Shown here: positions 1 to 8,797 of the stretch, one piece after another
Layout: each line of letters starts with the position of its first letter
How positions within the stretch are numbered: the first letter of the stretch is position 1
Assembly (NCBI GenBank): GCA_942490855.1
Contig: CALNYS010000004.1
Span: 372,001-436,000, forward strand
Length of the DNA: 64,000 nt
Direction of reading: 5' to 3'
DNA from: CALNYS01 sp942490855
Lineage (GTDB): Bacteria; Planctomycetota; Phycisphaerae; Phycisphaerales; UBA1924
The notes under the pieces: generated by a model
Told to the model about the DNA's origin: nothing
The model's input: only the letters and a program-made list of their open reading frames with translations
Databases searched by the model: none
Program-made: the position numbers and the translations under genes

Positions 1-2
1 TG

Positions 3-2594
3 CTCGCGGAGGGGATCAAGCCGCACTTCGTGTGCGCGCTCGACTACCACGAGATCAGCAAGCGCTTCTACGACGGGCTGACCGCCGAGGATGTCGCGGG
101 CGTCACGCTCGTCGCGGAGGGCAAGGTCAACGCGGCCGTGCTCGACGCGTACCCCGGGCCGGTGCGCATGGCCGCGGACGAGACGCTCGATCTCCTGCTC
201 CCGCCCGCGCTGCGCGGTGAGCACGGGCGGATCCGCGCGGGATCAACGGTCGCGCACCTCTGTTACTACCTCGCGCGTCACCTCGGGTGCGACCCGGTGA
301 TCCTCACGGGGCAGGACCTCGCGTTCACCGACGGCGTGTACTACGGCGAGGGCGCCGCGATCCACCAGGTCTGGGCGGCTGAGCTCGGTCCGTTCCGGAC
401 GCTCGAGATGATGGAGTGGGAGCGCATCGCCCGCTCGAAGCGATCGCTCCGCGCCGTCCGCGACCGCGACGGCGAGCGCCTCTACACCGACGAACAGATG
501 GCGACGTACCGCGTCCAGCTCGAGCGCACGTTCGCCGAGGACGCCGAGCGCGGTTTCACGACGCTCGACGCGAGCGAGGGCGGTGCGGTCAAAGCCAACG
601 CGGATCCCGTGTCGCTGCGTGAAGCCCTGGACGCGCACGCCGGGGCGGACGCGCCGGACCTCCCCGCGATCCCCGTCCCGCCCCGCGCGGCTCTCGCGCC
701 TGACCGTCGCGCCGCGCTGTCGCGCCGCTTCGCGGAGGTGCGCCAGCAGGTCGGGCGCGTCGAGCTGCTGTGCGAGCGCTCGGCGAAGATCCTCGAGCGG
801 ATGCACGGGCTAGACGGCGACCAGAGCCGGCTCAACCCGCTGATCGAGGAACTCCACGCGATGCGCGACGAGACGCGCTCGCTCCAGCCCGGCTACGAGC
901 TGGTGCAGAAGATCAACCAGACCGGCGCGTTCAACCGCGCCCGCGCCGACCGCGACATCCATCTCGCAGACGACACGCCTCTCGAACGCCAGCGCCGTCA
1001 GATCGAGCGCGACCAGACCAACGTGCGCTGGTTGGGCGAGGCCGCCGGCGAGACCGCACGCCTGCTCGATGCGGCCCAGCGAGCGCTCGAAGGCGCAGAG
1101 AAGATCACACGTTCTTCGTGCAACGATCACCCCGAGACGGTCGCGCTCCAGACCGATCGCACCGCGTGCGTGATCTGCGTCGATCACGAGCAGAATCACG
1201 ACGGGCGGGCGCGCACGCTCGACGGCCAGACGCTCCGCGACGTGCTCGGGCGCGTCGCGTCGTGCCGAACGATCGAGCGCGTCGTGCTTGCATCTGGCGA
1301 CGTCGCGCGAACGCGGGCGATGACAGTCGACGCTCCGGCGACGCTCCGGATCGAGCACAGCGAGATCGACCTGTGCGCGCTGCGCGACGCACGACGCACG
1401 GTCAGCGCGGCGCGTGTGTGGTCGCCCGACGCGTGGCGGGGCGGGCTGGGCGGGGCGACGGTCTACGACGGCTTGTACGACGCGTCTACGCTCGCGCGCC
1501 TGATGAACGAGCACGGGCTGGACACGGCGCTGCTCGTCGGCGACGACTGGACGGCGCTCGATCCTGGGGTCACCGACGAGATCGTGCGCCGCCGGGGCGA
1601 GGACCCCGAAAACCACCGCGTCGTGTTCTCGCAAGCCGCGCCGGGGCGGGCGGGGATCGCGCTGGCCCGCGGGCTGGTCGAAGAGTTCGCTTCCGCGAAG
1701 GGTGCGGCGCAGGCGTGGTCGAGCGTGGGGAGCGTGCTCGGGTACATGCCCTTCCACCCGCTGGCCGACCCCATCTCCAAGCCTCTGTGCGTGACGATCG
1801 ACCCGGCGCTCCGCGACGCGCCGAGCGATTCGGCGACGGGCGTGCCTTCGCACCTCATCGTTGAACTGAGCGCGACGCGACCGAACACGGGTGGGCTGCG
1901 CGCGGTGTGGTGCAACGAGACTGAACACGCCATGCTCTCTGCACGCGAGTGGACCGCCATCCTCGAACGCAGCGCGCAGGCGTTCCCGGACGCGTGTGTG
2001 TCTTTCGCCGGGCGCGGCGACCCGCTCGCGCACCCGGACGCGCTTGAGATCCTCGCGCACGCTCGCACCGCCGGGTTCCGGTTCGTGCACGTGCGCACCG
2101 ATCCGTGTAACGACCACGCGACGTTGGCGCAGCTCCGCGAGCACGCCGACGTCATCAGCCTCGACCTGCTGGCCAACACCGCCGAGACGTACGAGACCCT
2201 CACGGGGAGGGATGATTTCGAGCGGGCCGTTGAGGGCGTCGATCGGTTGATCACCGACCGCGAGGGCGTCCTCCCGTGGATCGTCCCACGGCTCACGCGC
2301 TGTGCGCCGGCGATGGGCGACATCGAGGGGTTCTACGACCGCTGGCTCCTGCGCTGCCGCGCCGCCGTGATCGACCCCCTGCCAAACGACGACGGCGACG
2401 GGCGCATCGCGCCGCTGACGACGCCCGCGATCGCTCGCGACCGGGCGATCGGGCGGACGCTGTTCCTTGACGTTGGCGGGCACGCCTCCACCGGCTGGCG
2501 CGACCGCGTCCCCGGCGAGCGAGTGGTGGACGCGCGTAACGGCGATCTGCACGATGTATGGGCGAGCGTGCGGGGCGCCAGGGGCGAGCGCTAG
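3..2594 (+). CDS. Maf-like DUF115 / nucleotidyltransferase-like / radical-SAM-like fusion, 5' truncated
   Basis: The frame is open to the window edge, so the N-terminus is missing; the first possible start inside (GTG at 30) is not the real one. Visible residues 1-200 match the C-terminal half of Maf/DUF115 (MptE-like) motility-accessory proteins, including the block VILTGQDLAF near residue 97. A helical region follows to about residue 375. Residues about 380-615 look like a cytidylyltransferase-type fold of the SpsF kind. Residues about 618-815 have the rhythm of a radical SAM/SPASM domain (FAGRGDPLAHPD, then ISLDLLANTAETYETL), but the expected CxxxCxxC loop is absent. Maf proteins transfer nonulosonic acids to flagellin; the three downstream genes make and activate such a sugar, and the next start overlaps this stop (TAGTG). 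A role in flagellin glycosylation is inferred; the roles of the two C-terminal domains are unknown. Confidence 0.75.
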   Translation, partial: LAEGIKPHFVCALDYHEISKRFYDGLTAEDVAGVTLVAEGKVNAAVLDAYPGPVRMAADETLDLLLPPALRGEHGRIRAGSTVAHLCYYLARHLGCDPVILTGQDLAFTDGVYYGEGAAIHQVWAAELGPFRTLEMMEWERIARSKRSLRAVRDRDGERLYTDEQMATYRVQLERTFAEDAERGFTTLDASEGGAVKANADPVSLREALDAHAGADAPDLPAIPVPPRAALAPDRRAALSRRFAEVRQQVGRVELLCERSAKILERMHGLDGDQSRLNPLIEELHAMRDETRSLQPGYELVQKINQTGAFNRARADRDIHLADDTPLERQRRQIERDQTNVRWLGEAAGETARLLDAAQRALEGAEKITRSSCNDHPETVALQTDRTACVICVDHEQNHDGRARTLDGQTLRDVLGRVASCRTIERVVLASGDVARTRAMTVDAPATLRIEHSEIDLCALRDARRTVSAARVWSPDAWRGGLGGATVYDGLYDASTLARLMNEHGLDTALLVGDDWTALDPGVTDEIVRRRGEDPENHRVVFSQAAPGRAGIALARGLVEEFASAKGAAQAWSSVGSVLGYMPFHPLADPISKPLCVTIDPALRDAPSDSATGVPSHLIVELSATRPNTGGLRAVWCNETEHAMLSAREWTAILERSAQAFPDACVSFAGRGDPLAHPDALEILAHARTAGFRFVHVRTDPCNDHATLAQLREHADVISLDLLANTAETYETLTGRDDFERAVEGVDRLITDREGVLPWIVPRLTRCAPAMGDIEGFYDRWLLRCRAAVIDPLPNDDGDGRIAPLTTPAIARDRAIGRTLFLDVGGHASTGWRDRVPGERVVDARNGDLHDVWASVRGARGER

Positions 2595-3325
2595 TGCGCA
2601 CGCTGGCGCTCATCCTCGCTCGCGCCGGCTCGAAGGGCGTGTCGCACAAGAACCGCGCGCCCGTTGCCGGGCGCCCGTGCGTGATGTGGACGATCGACGA
2701 CGCGCGCGAGGCACGGCTGGTCTCGCGCGTTGTGCTTTCGACGGACGATGCGGAGATCCAGCGGATCGGGCTCGAGAGCGGCATCGATGTCGTCGCCCGC
2801 CCGCCTGAACACGCGACAGACGTCGCGACGGTTGACGACGCCGCGCGTCACGCGCTGGGCGTGATCGACGGCCCGGCGCCCGACGCCATCGTGCTGCTCT
2901 ATGCGAACGTGCCGGTGCGCCCGCCCGGGCTGATCGATCGGGCCATCGGCGTGCTCGCGGAGACGGGCGCCGATTCCGTGCAGAGCTACGCGCGTGTGGG
3001 CAAGCACCACCCGTGGTGGACCGCGAAGCTCGACGCGGGCGACGGCAGGGTCTCGGCGTGGGACGGCGGCGAGCTCAACCACGGCGTGCACCGGCGTCAG
3101 GACCTACCCCCGGCGCACGTCCCCGACGGGGGCGTGCTCGTCGTCACGAGGCGCGCGCTCATGCGAGAGATCGAAGGCGTCCCGACGGGGCCGCACGCGT
3201 TCTTCGGGCGCGACCGGCGCGGCGTCGAGACCGGAGAATCGAGCGTGGTGGACATCGACTGCGCGCACGACCTGGTCCTTGCGGACCTCGTTCTGCGCGA
3301 ACGGATCGGGGGGTACGCGCCGTGA
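2594..3325 (+). CDS. neuA: CMP-nonulosonate (sialic acid type) cytidylyltransferase
   Basis: This is a 243-residue cytidylyltransferase of the NeuA/LegF/PseF type, which activates a nonulosonic acid with CTP. The N-terminal nucleotide-binding motif ARAGSKG is at residues 9-15, followed by the expected K/N-rich loop (SHKNRAP). The open frame reaches back to 2558, but GTG at 2594 overlaps the previous stop by one base and places the catalytic motif at the normal distance from the start, so I use it. It sits between the Maf-like fusion and the NeuB-like synthase in one coupled operon. Which acid is used (Neu5Ac, legionaminic or other) cannot be told from sequence alone. Confidence 0.88.
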   Translation: MRTLALILARAGSKGVSHKNRAPVAGRPCVMWTIDDAREARLVSRVVLSTDDAEIQRIGLESGIDVVARPPEHATDVATVDDAARHALGVIDGPAPDAIVLLYANVPVRPPGLIDRAIGVLAETGADSVQSYARVGKHHPWWTAKLDAGDGRVSAWDGGELNHGVHRRQDLPPAHVPDGGVLVVTRRALMREIEGVPTGPHAFFGRDRRGVETGESSVVDIDCAHDLVLADLVLRERIGGYAP

Positions 3326-4353
3326 ACCTAAACGGACAGTCCATCGCGCAGGGCGAACGCCCGTTTGTGATCGCTGAGATCGGCGTGAACCACGACGGCG
3401 ACGTCCGACGTGCGCACGAGCTGGTTGACGCGGCGTGCGACGCCGGGGCCGACGCCGTAAAAGTGCAGTTTTTCCGAACGGCGTTGCTGCTCGGCGAGAA
3501 CGCGGGGCTCGCGGCGTATCAGAAAGACGCGGGGGAAACGGACGCCGCCGCGATGCTCGAACGCCTCGAGCTTACGAACGACGAGCTGCGAGAGATCGCG
3601 GAGCACGCGCGGGAACGCGGCGTCGCGGCCGTGTGCACGGTCTTCACGCCCGAGCTTGTTGACGAGGCCGAAGCAATCGGGTTCGACGCGTACAAGGTCG
3701 CCTCGCCGGACGTGGTGAACCGCTTGCTCGTCGACCGTCTCGCGGCGACGGGGCGGCCGCTGATCCTGAGCACGGGGGCCGCGACGCTCGACGAGATCGA
3801 GCGGTCATTTTCGTGGACCCGCGGCGCCGGGACGCGACTGGCGCTCATGCACTGCGTGAGCGCGTACCCCACGCCGGACGACGAGGCGACGCTCGGCGCG
3901 GTGCGCACGCTGGGCGACCGCTTCGGGCTCCCCGCGGGGTACAGCGATCACACCGCGGCGGCGGACACGGGGGCGCTCGCGGTGGCCGCGGGCGCGTGCC
4001 TCCTCGAGAAACACCTGACGTACTCGTGCGCCGCCACCGGGCCGGACCACAGCGCGTCGTTGGAACCCGCTGGCTTCGCGGAGTACGTGCGCCTTGCGCA
4101 GCGGGCGTACACGATGCTCGGCGGCGGGGAAAAGACGGTGCGCGCGATCGAGGGCGACGTGCGGGCGCTGGCCCGTCAGTCGCTCGCGCTGCTGCACGAG
4201 ATCGCACGCGGTGACCGGATCACGCCGGCGGCGCTCACCACGCGCCGCCCCGGGAGCGGGCTCGCGGCCGCGGCGCCCGAGGCGGTGGTCGGGCGTGCGG
4301 CGGCGCGGGATCTGGCGCCCGGCACGGTGCTGGCTGAAGAAGACCTCGCGTGA
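3322..4353 (+). CDS. neuB: N-acetylneuraminate/nonulosonate synthase, NeuB family with SAF domain
   Basis: This 343-residue protein condenses an N-acyl-mannosamine-type sugar with phosphoenolpyruvate to give a nonulosonic acid. The hallmark AEIGVNHDG is at residues 18-26, and the TIM barrel carries the conserved GYSDHT and LEKHLTYS segments. The last ~60 residues form the SAF (antifreeze-like) domain seen in NeuB, SpsE and PseI. GTG at 3322 overlaps the neuA stop by four bases (GTGA), so the longer frame upstream to 3013 is rejected. Because a NeuC-type epimerase follows, a sialic or legionaminic acid is more likely than pseudaminic acid; this is inference. Confidence 0.92.
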   Translation: MNLNGQSIAQGERPFVIAEIGVNHDGDVRRAHELVDAACDAGADAVKVQFFRTALLLGENAGLAAYQKDAGETDAAAMLERLELTNDELREIAEHARERGVAAVCTVFTPELVDEAEAIGFDAYKVASPDVVNRLLVDRLAATGRPLILSTGAATLDEIERSFSWTRGAGTRLALMHCVSAYPTPDDEATLGAVRTLGDRFGLPAGYSDHTAAADTGALAVAAGACLLEKHLTYSCAATGPDHSASLEPAGFAEYVRLAQRAYTMLGGGEKTVRAIEGDVRALARQSLALLHEIARGDRITPAALTTRRPGSGLAAAAPEAVVGRAAARDLAPGTVLAEEDLA

Positions 4354-5471
4354 GCGCGCGCGTGCTCGTTGTCACTGGGACTCGCGCCGAGTTCGGGTTG
4401 CTTGAGCCTGTGATGCGGGCGATCGATGCGCACGAGGAGCTGGACCTGCTTGTCGGCGCGGGCGGGGCGCACCTGCTCCCGCCGGCGATGACAATCGAAA
4501 CCGTGCGCGAACGCGTGCGCGTGGACGCGGTTGTCGAGATGCAGCGGGCGGGCGAGGTCGGGCGTTTGGCCGATGCGCGGGCGCTCGGCCGCGGCGTGTC
4601 GGGGTTCGCTCAGGCGATCGGCGCTCTCGACCCGGGATGGGTCGTGGTGCTGGGCGATCGGATCGAGGCGTTCGCGGCGGCGGCCGCGGCGAGCGTCGCG
4701 GGCGTCCCGGTCGCGCACCTGCACGGCGGGGACCGTGCAGAGGGCATTGCGGACGAGGCGATGCGCCACGCGATCAGCAAGCTGGCCCATCTGCACCTTC
4801 CGGCAACGCGGGAATCGGCTGACCGGCTCGTGCGCATGGGTGAGGACGACGCGCTCGTGCGCGTGATCGGTTCGCCCGCGATCGACGCGCTCGCGGGCGT
4901 GGCGCCGATGAGCGACGACGAACACAGCGCGTGCGGCTCGCCCGACACGCTGTTCCTGATGCACCCTGTGGGGCGCGACGACGCGGCGGAGCGGGCGGCT
5001 GTGGGCGGCGTGCTCGCGGCGCTGAGCGGGCGGCGCGTTCTTGCCCTGCACCCGAACCACGACCCCGGGCGCGCCGGGATCGTCGCGGCGATCCGCGACA
5101 GCGGCGTGCTCGCCTCGCCTCATATGGAACGCCCCGATTTTCTCTCGCTGCTCGCTCGTTTGGCGCGCGACGGCGGGGTGATCGTCGGGAACAGCTCGGC
5201 GGGGCTGATCGAGTGCGCGGCGTTGGGGCTGCCCGCGGTGAGCGTTGGGGCGCGCCAGGGCGGGCGGGAATCGCCCGATAACGTGACGGCGTGCGCCGAG
5301 GACCCCGGCTCGGTTGGTGACGCTCTCGCGATCGCCCGAGCGATCGACCGGGACGCTCTCACGCACCCGTACGGGGACGGGAAGGCCGGGGAGCGTGCCG
5401 CGGAAGCGATCGCGTGGGCCCAGCGGACGCACGCGGGGCCGGCGTTGCTGCGGAAGCGCAACGGTTATTGA
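4350..5471 (+). CDS. neuC: UDP-N-acetylglucosamine 2-epimerase (hydrolysing), NeuC-like
   Basis: This 373-residue GT-B-fold enzyme hydrolyses a UDP-HexNAc to the free 2-epimerised sugar, supplying the NeuB substrate. Family features include the N-terminal VTGTRAEFGLLEPVM, the LHPNHDPG segment in the second Rossmann domain and GNSSAGLIECAALGLP near the C-terminus. The GTG start overlaps the neuB stop by four bases. It is the last gene of the glycan operon; about 106 bp separate it from the next start. The NeuC and LegG subfamilies cannot be separated by eye. Confidence 0.9.
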   Translation: MSARVLVVTGTRAEFGLLEPVMRAIDAHEELDLLVGAGGAHLLPPAMTIETVRERVRVDAVVEMQRAGEVGRLADARALGRGVSGFAQAIGALDPGWVVVLGDRIEAFAAAAAASVAGVPVAHLHGGDRAEGIADEAMRHAISKLAHLHLPATRESADRLVRMGEDDALVRVIGSPAIDALAGVAPMSDDEHSACGSPDTLFLMHPVGRDDAAERAAVGGVLAALSGRRVLALHPNHDPGRAGIVAAIRDSGVLASPHMERPDFLSLLARLARDGGVIVGNSSAGLIECAALGLPAVSVGARQGGRESPDNVTACAEDPGSVGDALAIARAIDRDALTHPYGDGKAGERAAEAIAWAQRTHAGPALLRKRNGY

Positions 5472-5577
5472 GGACCGAGCGTTCGCAAGAAAACAGTCGG
5501 TCGGCGCTAAGTGACGCGGCTGCGCGACCGATCAGCAAGCAACGGTCAACCATTCCCCATTACGGCGGAGAGCAGAC

Positions 5578-6468
5578 ATGAGCGCCCAAGTCACGCCCGA
5601 AGACAAGAAGCAGATCGTCGACAACGCGGTCAAAGAGATCAGCCACATCGCGACGCTCCCCGAGGTGACCGTCAAGATCATCGAGCTCGTCGAGGACCCG
5701 AACTCCACCGCTCAGGATCTGCACAAGATCATCTCGAACGATCCGGCGCTGTGCAGCCGCATCCTCAAGGTCGTGAACTCCGCGTTCTACGGGCTGCCCG
5801 GTCAGATCGGCTCGATCAACCGGGCCATCGTCCTTCTCGGCCTCAACGCGGTGAAGAACATCGCGATCGCGGCGAGCCTCTCCAAGCTTTATCGCGGCGG
5901 GCAGCTTGCCCCCGAGTTCTCTGCGAAGGACCTCTGGGTCCACTCGATCTCGACGGCCGCGGCCGCGAAGCTCATCGCCGACGCGATGAAGCTCGGTCTC
6001 CCCGACGAGGCGTTCCTGGCCGGTCTGATCCACGACATCGGGCTCATCGTTGAGATGCAGCACGACCGTCAGAAGCTGATCGACGTCGTCGGTCGCCTCG
6101 AGGTCAAGGGCGGCGTGCCCACGCACGACATGCTCGCGGTCGAGGAAGAGATCTTCGGCGCGACGCACCAGGACTTCGGTCACGCGCTGTGCGAACGCTG
6201 GAAGTTCCCCAAGTCGTTCTCGTACGTCACGGGCGCCCACCACGATCCCATGGAGCTGTCGCCGGGCAACCGCACGCTCGCGTGCGTGATCCACGTCGCC
6301 GACCGTCTCGCCGCGGGCATCGAGGACGAGGGCTTCCGCCTCGACCTCCAGACGCTCGAGATCAACCCGGCCGTCCTCGACGAGCTGAGCATCTCGAAGG
6401 ACCAGCTCGAGAAGATCCGCGAGCAGCTCCCGCAGCACATCGAGGACGTCAAGCACCTGATGTCGTAA
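5578..6468 (+). CDS. HDOD domain signalling protein
   Basis: This is a 296-residue single-domain HDOD protein. The HDOD core spans about residues 20-220, with the typical ISNDPALCSRILKVVNSAFYG and a C-terminal HD-like helical portion (LIHDIGLIVEMQ). HDOD proteins are degenerate HD phosphohydrolases that act in signalling and cell-cycle or virulence regulation; no enzymatic activity is predicted. A purine-rich element (GGAGAGC) precedes the ATG. The gene appears to be transcribed alone, downstream of the glycan operon. A second HDOD protein with added GGDEF and receiver domains starts at 12702. Confidence 0.9.
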   Translation: MSAQVTPEDKKQIVDNAVKEISHIATLPEVTVKIIELVEDPNSTAQDLHKIISNDPALCSRILKVVNSAFYGLPGQIGSINRAIVLLGLNAVKNIAIAASLSKLYRGGQLAPEFSAKDLWVHSISTAAAAKLIADAMKLGLPDEAFLAGLIHDIGLIVEMQHDRQKLIDVVGRLEVKGGVPTHDMLAVEEEIFGATHQDFGHALCERWKFPKSFSYVTGAHHDPMELSPGNRTLACVIHVADRLAAGIEDEGFRLDLQTLEINPAVLDELSISKDQLEKIREQLPQHIEDVKHLMS

Positions 6469-6628
6469 CGGCGTCGGCCCCCTGAAAAATCAAGCCCGCG
6501 CGCGCCGCGGGCCGAGAGTCACCTTGGCGACGGGTCTCAGAGGCACGCCGCCATGCTCTCTTTCTCCCTCCGGGCGGCGCGACTCCCCGTTGCGTCGCCT
6601 GTTGCCAGGGCCCGGGACGGGATGACTG

Positions 6629-7534
6629 CTAGGCGTCGACGCCGGCGGTCTCGAGGCGTTCTTTCCACCGATCCACCGAACCCGCCTGCGTCAGGTCGTA
6701 CTTCAACGGCGTGACGGTGATACGGCGCGCCATCAGGTGGGCGACGTCGGTGTCCTCGTCTGAATCGCGGAAATCGAGCCCGTGCCCCGCGGCCCAGTAG
6801 TACACCTCGCCCGAGGGGTTCGTGCGCTTCTCGTACACGTCAACGAGCCCGTGGGTGTTCATGCGGCACACGCGCGTCTCGGGCTGGGCGTGCGGGTCGC
6901 CTGGCGTGCCCTCGTCGGCCTTGGCGAGCACGGCGGCGGGGGCCGGCGGCTTACCGACACCCGGTTCTTCGGTGCGCGGGATGTTGACGGACAAGCACTC
7001 GTGCGCTTCGAGGCCGGTATCGAGGATGGACTCGATGACGCGGCGGGCGCGCAGCGCCGCGAGGTCGAAGCGCGGGCGCCCGCGTCCGAGGTGCAGGCTC
7101 ACGGCGATGGACGGGACGCCGAGGAACGCGGCTTCGATCGCGGCGGCGACCGTTCCCGAGTAGATCACGTTGACGCCCACGTTCGCGCCGGCGTTCATCC
7201 CGCTGATGACGACGTCGGGGCGCTCGCCCTCGCCGAAGCGGTCGGGCCAGAGGTTGGTCAGCGCGAGCTTCACGCAGTCGGCGGGGCGCCCGTCGACCGC
7301 GAGCCCGGGCATCATGGCGTCGCCCTCGAGGGGCACGTCGGCGTCCTCGACCATGAGCGGGGTGTGGAACGTCACGCCGTGGCTGGTCGCGGACTGCACG
7401 GTGAGCGGGGCGATGGGCCAGACGACGTCGGCGATGGGGCCGCCGAAGACGCCTCGCGGGTCGGCGAGGGCGTCGTAGAGGGCGATGATGCCGGGGGCGC
7501 GGACGCCGTCGTCGTTTGTCAGCAGGATCTTCAC
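6629..7534 (-). CDS. surE: 5'/3'-nucleotidase SurE
   Basis: This 301-residue protein starts MKILLTNDDG, with the metal-binding pair D8-D9, followed by the conserved VISGMNAGANVG region and RPADCVKLAL. SurE is a metal-dependent nucleotidase (survival protein) with a Rossmann-like fold. It is slightly longer than typical 250-residue homologues, with extra residues in the C-terminal half. The ATG is the natural start at the family position. It is convergent with the HDOD gene; the 160-bp spacer contains a GC-only inverted repeat near 6494-6512 without a T-run, too weak to call a terminator. Confidence 0.93.
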   Translation of the reverse strand: MKILLTNDDGVRAPGIIALYDALADPRGVFGGPIADVVWPIAPLTVQSATSHGVTFHTPLMVEDADVPLEGDAMMPGLAVDGRPADCVKLALTNLWPDRFGEGERPDVVISGMNAGANVGVNVIYSGTVAAAIEAAFLGVPSIAVSLHLGRGRPRFDLAALRARRVIESILDTGLEAHECLSVNIPRTEEPGVGKPPAPAAVLAKADEGTPGDPHAQPETRVCRMNTHGLVDVYEKRTNPSGEVYYWAAGHGLDFRDSDEDTDVAHLMARRITVTPLKYDLTQAGSVDRWKERLETAGVDA

Positions 7535-7550
7535 GGGCGCATGGTAGCCG

Positions 7551-8771
7551 TCAGCCGTGAGAGCGGGGCTCGAGCGTGTAGGAGCGCCCGCCCCATCGCA
7601 CGGTGCGCCGGAGCGCGAGGTCCCGCGCGGCGGCGAACATGACGCCGGCGATCACGCACGAGGCGTAGGGCGCGAAAAGGACTGCCCACGCGGGGGCGCC
7701 CTGGGCGCGCCAGACGCGTGTGGTCGCGACGAGCCAGCACGCGAGCGCCGCTGCGCCAGCGCCCAGGAGGGTCCAACCCGACGCACCGCGCGATACGGAG
7801 CCGAGCACGACCGCGAGCGCGCACGCGAGCGGCGCGACGGCGCCGGTGAGCGCGAACTCCGCCCCCCACTTGCGCAGGCGCTTGGGGATGCGGCGCGCCG
7901 ATTCCATATAGATGCGCCTCCAGCCGTCGAGGAACGCGCGCCGGGAGTCGTACATGCGACAGCGCAGGGCGCCTCCCGCGGGCAGGACGGACCAGGCGCG
8001 CCCGTCGTTCTTGAGCGCGTAGGCGAAGGCGATGTCTTCGAGCAGTTCGTCCTTGACGCCCTCGTGCCCGCCGATGGCGCGGTAGGCGTCGGCGTCGAAG
8101 AGCATGAACTGCCCGTTGGCGAAGGCGCGCCGGGTGCGCGGGCTGTTGACGCGGTCGAGCGGGTGCTGGCGCAGCAGGGCCATGACGGCGGCGGGCTGGA
8201 GGGCGTGCTCCCAGAGCGCGTGGGCGTCGAGGGTGCTCAGGAGGCTGAGCATGTCCGAGCCGCGCGTGCGCATCGCGCTGACGGCGGCGCGCACGCAGAA
8301 GGGCGCGAACCAGGTGTCGGCGTCGGTGAAGAGCAGGAGCTCGGCGCGGGGGGCGGCGGTCGAGCGCGTGACGCCCTGGTGTGCCGCGTGGGTTTTGCCC
8401 GCCCAGTCGTCGGGGCAGGCGTCGATCTCGACGATCTCGACGCGCGGGTCGTCGGCGCTGGCGCGTTCGATCTCGTCGCGGGTGGCGTCGGTGCAGCGGT
8501 CGAGGGCGAAGACGATGGAGAGGCCGGGGTAGTCCTGTGCGAGGAGCGAGGCGACGAGTCGGGCGACGACGTCTTCTTCGTTGTGCGCGGGGACGACGAC
8601 GCAGACGGAGGGCCAGCCCGCGGGGGGCGGCGCGGCGTCGGCCCAGGTGTCGACGGGCGGCGCGGCGCGCAGGCCCCGGCGCACGCGCACGGTGACGGCG
8701 ACGGCGTAGGCGACCGTCGCGGCGCACGCTGCGAGCAGAGGGATCCAGAGGATGTTCAGCAGCCAGCCCAT
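7551..8771 (-). CDS. Membrane-anchored family 2 glycosyltransferase, HpnB/CrtQ-like
   Basis: This is a 406-residue GT2 enzyme. An N-terminal transmembrane helix (about residues 2-28) is followed by the GT-A domain beginning CVVVPAHNEED, a FTDADTWF metal-binding DxD-type site and a LLEDIAFAYALK acceptor-site region (ED motif). Two or three hydrophobic helices close the C-terminus. This layout resembles hopanoid- and carotenoid-associated transferases (HpnB, CrtQ); the substrate is unknown. The open frame extends far upstream, but that portion is antisense to the next gene, so ATG at 8771 is used. It lies 16 bp upstream of surE on the same strand. Confidence 0.85.
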   Translation of the reverse strand: MGWLLNILWIPLLAACAATVAYAVAVTVRVRRGLRAAPPVDTWADAAPPPAGWPSVCVVVPAHNEEDVVARLVASLLAQDYPGLSIVFALDRCTDATRDEIERASADDPRVEIVEIDACPDDWAGKTHAAHQGVTRSTAAPRAELLLFTDADTWFAPFCVRAAVSAMRTRGSDMLSLLSTLDAHALWEHALQPAAVMALLRQHPLDRVNSPRTRRAFANGQFMLFDADAYRAIGGHEGVKDELLEDIAFAYALKNDGRAWSVLPAGGALRCRMYDSRRAFLDGWRRIYMESARRIPKRLRKWGAEFALTGAVAPLACALAVVLGSVSRGASGWTLLGAGAAALACWLVATTRVWRAQGAPAWAVLFAPYASCVIAGVMFAAARDLALRRTVRWGGRSYTLEPRSHG

Positions 8772-8797
8772 CGGGGCAACGCTACCGCGCGGCGCGC

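Noticed and set aside
810..2552. 580-residue open frame on the minus strand
   Set aside because: It is antisense to the Maf-like gene, Arg/His/Ala-rich, without domain pattern; a GC-bias artefact, as are similar long antisense frames at 18389-20209, 21492-23429, 31241-33220 and 51298-53208.
6494..6512. GC-only inverted repeat between HDOD and surE genes as terminator
   Set aside because: Seven-base stem with no T-run; common by chance at this GC content.
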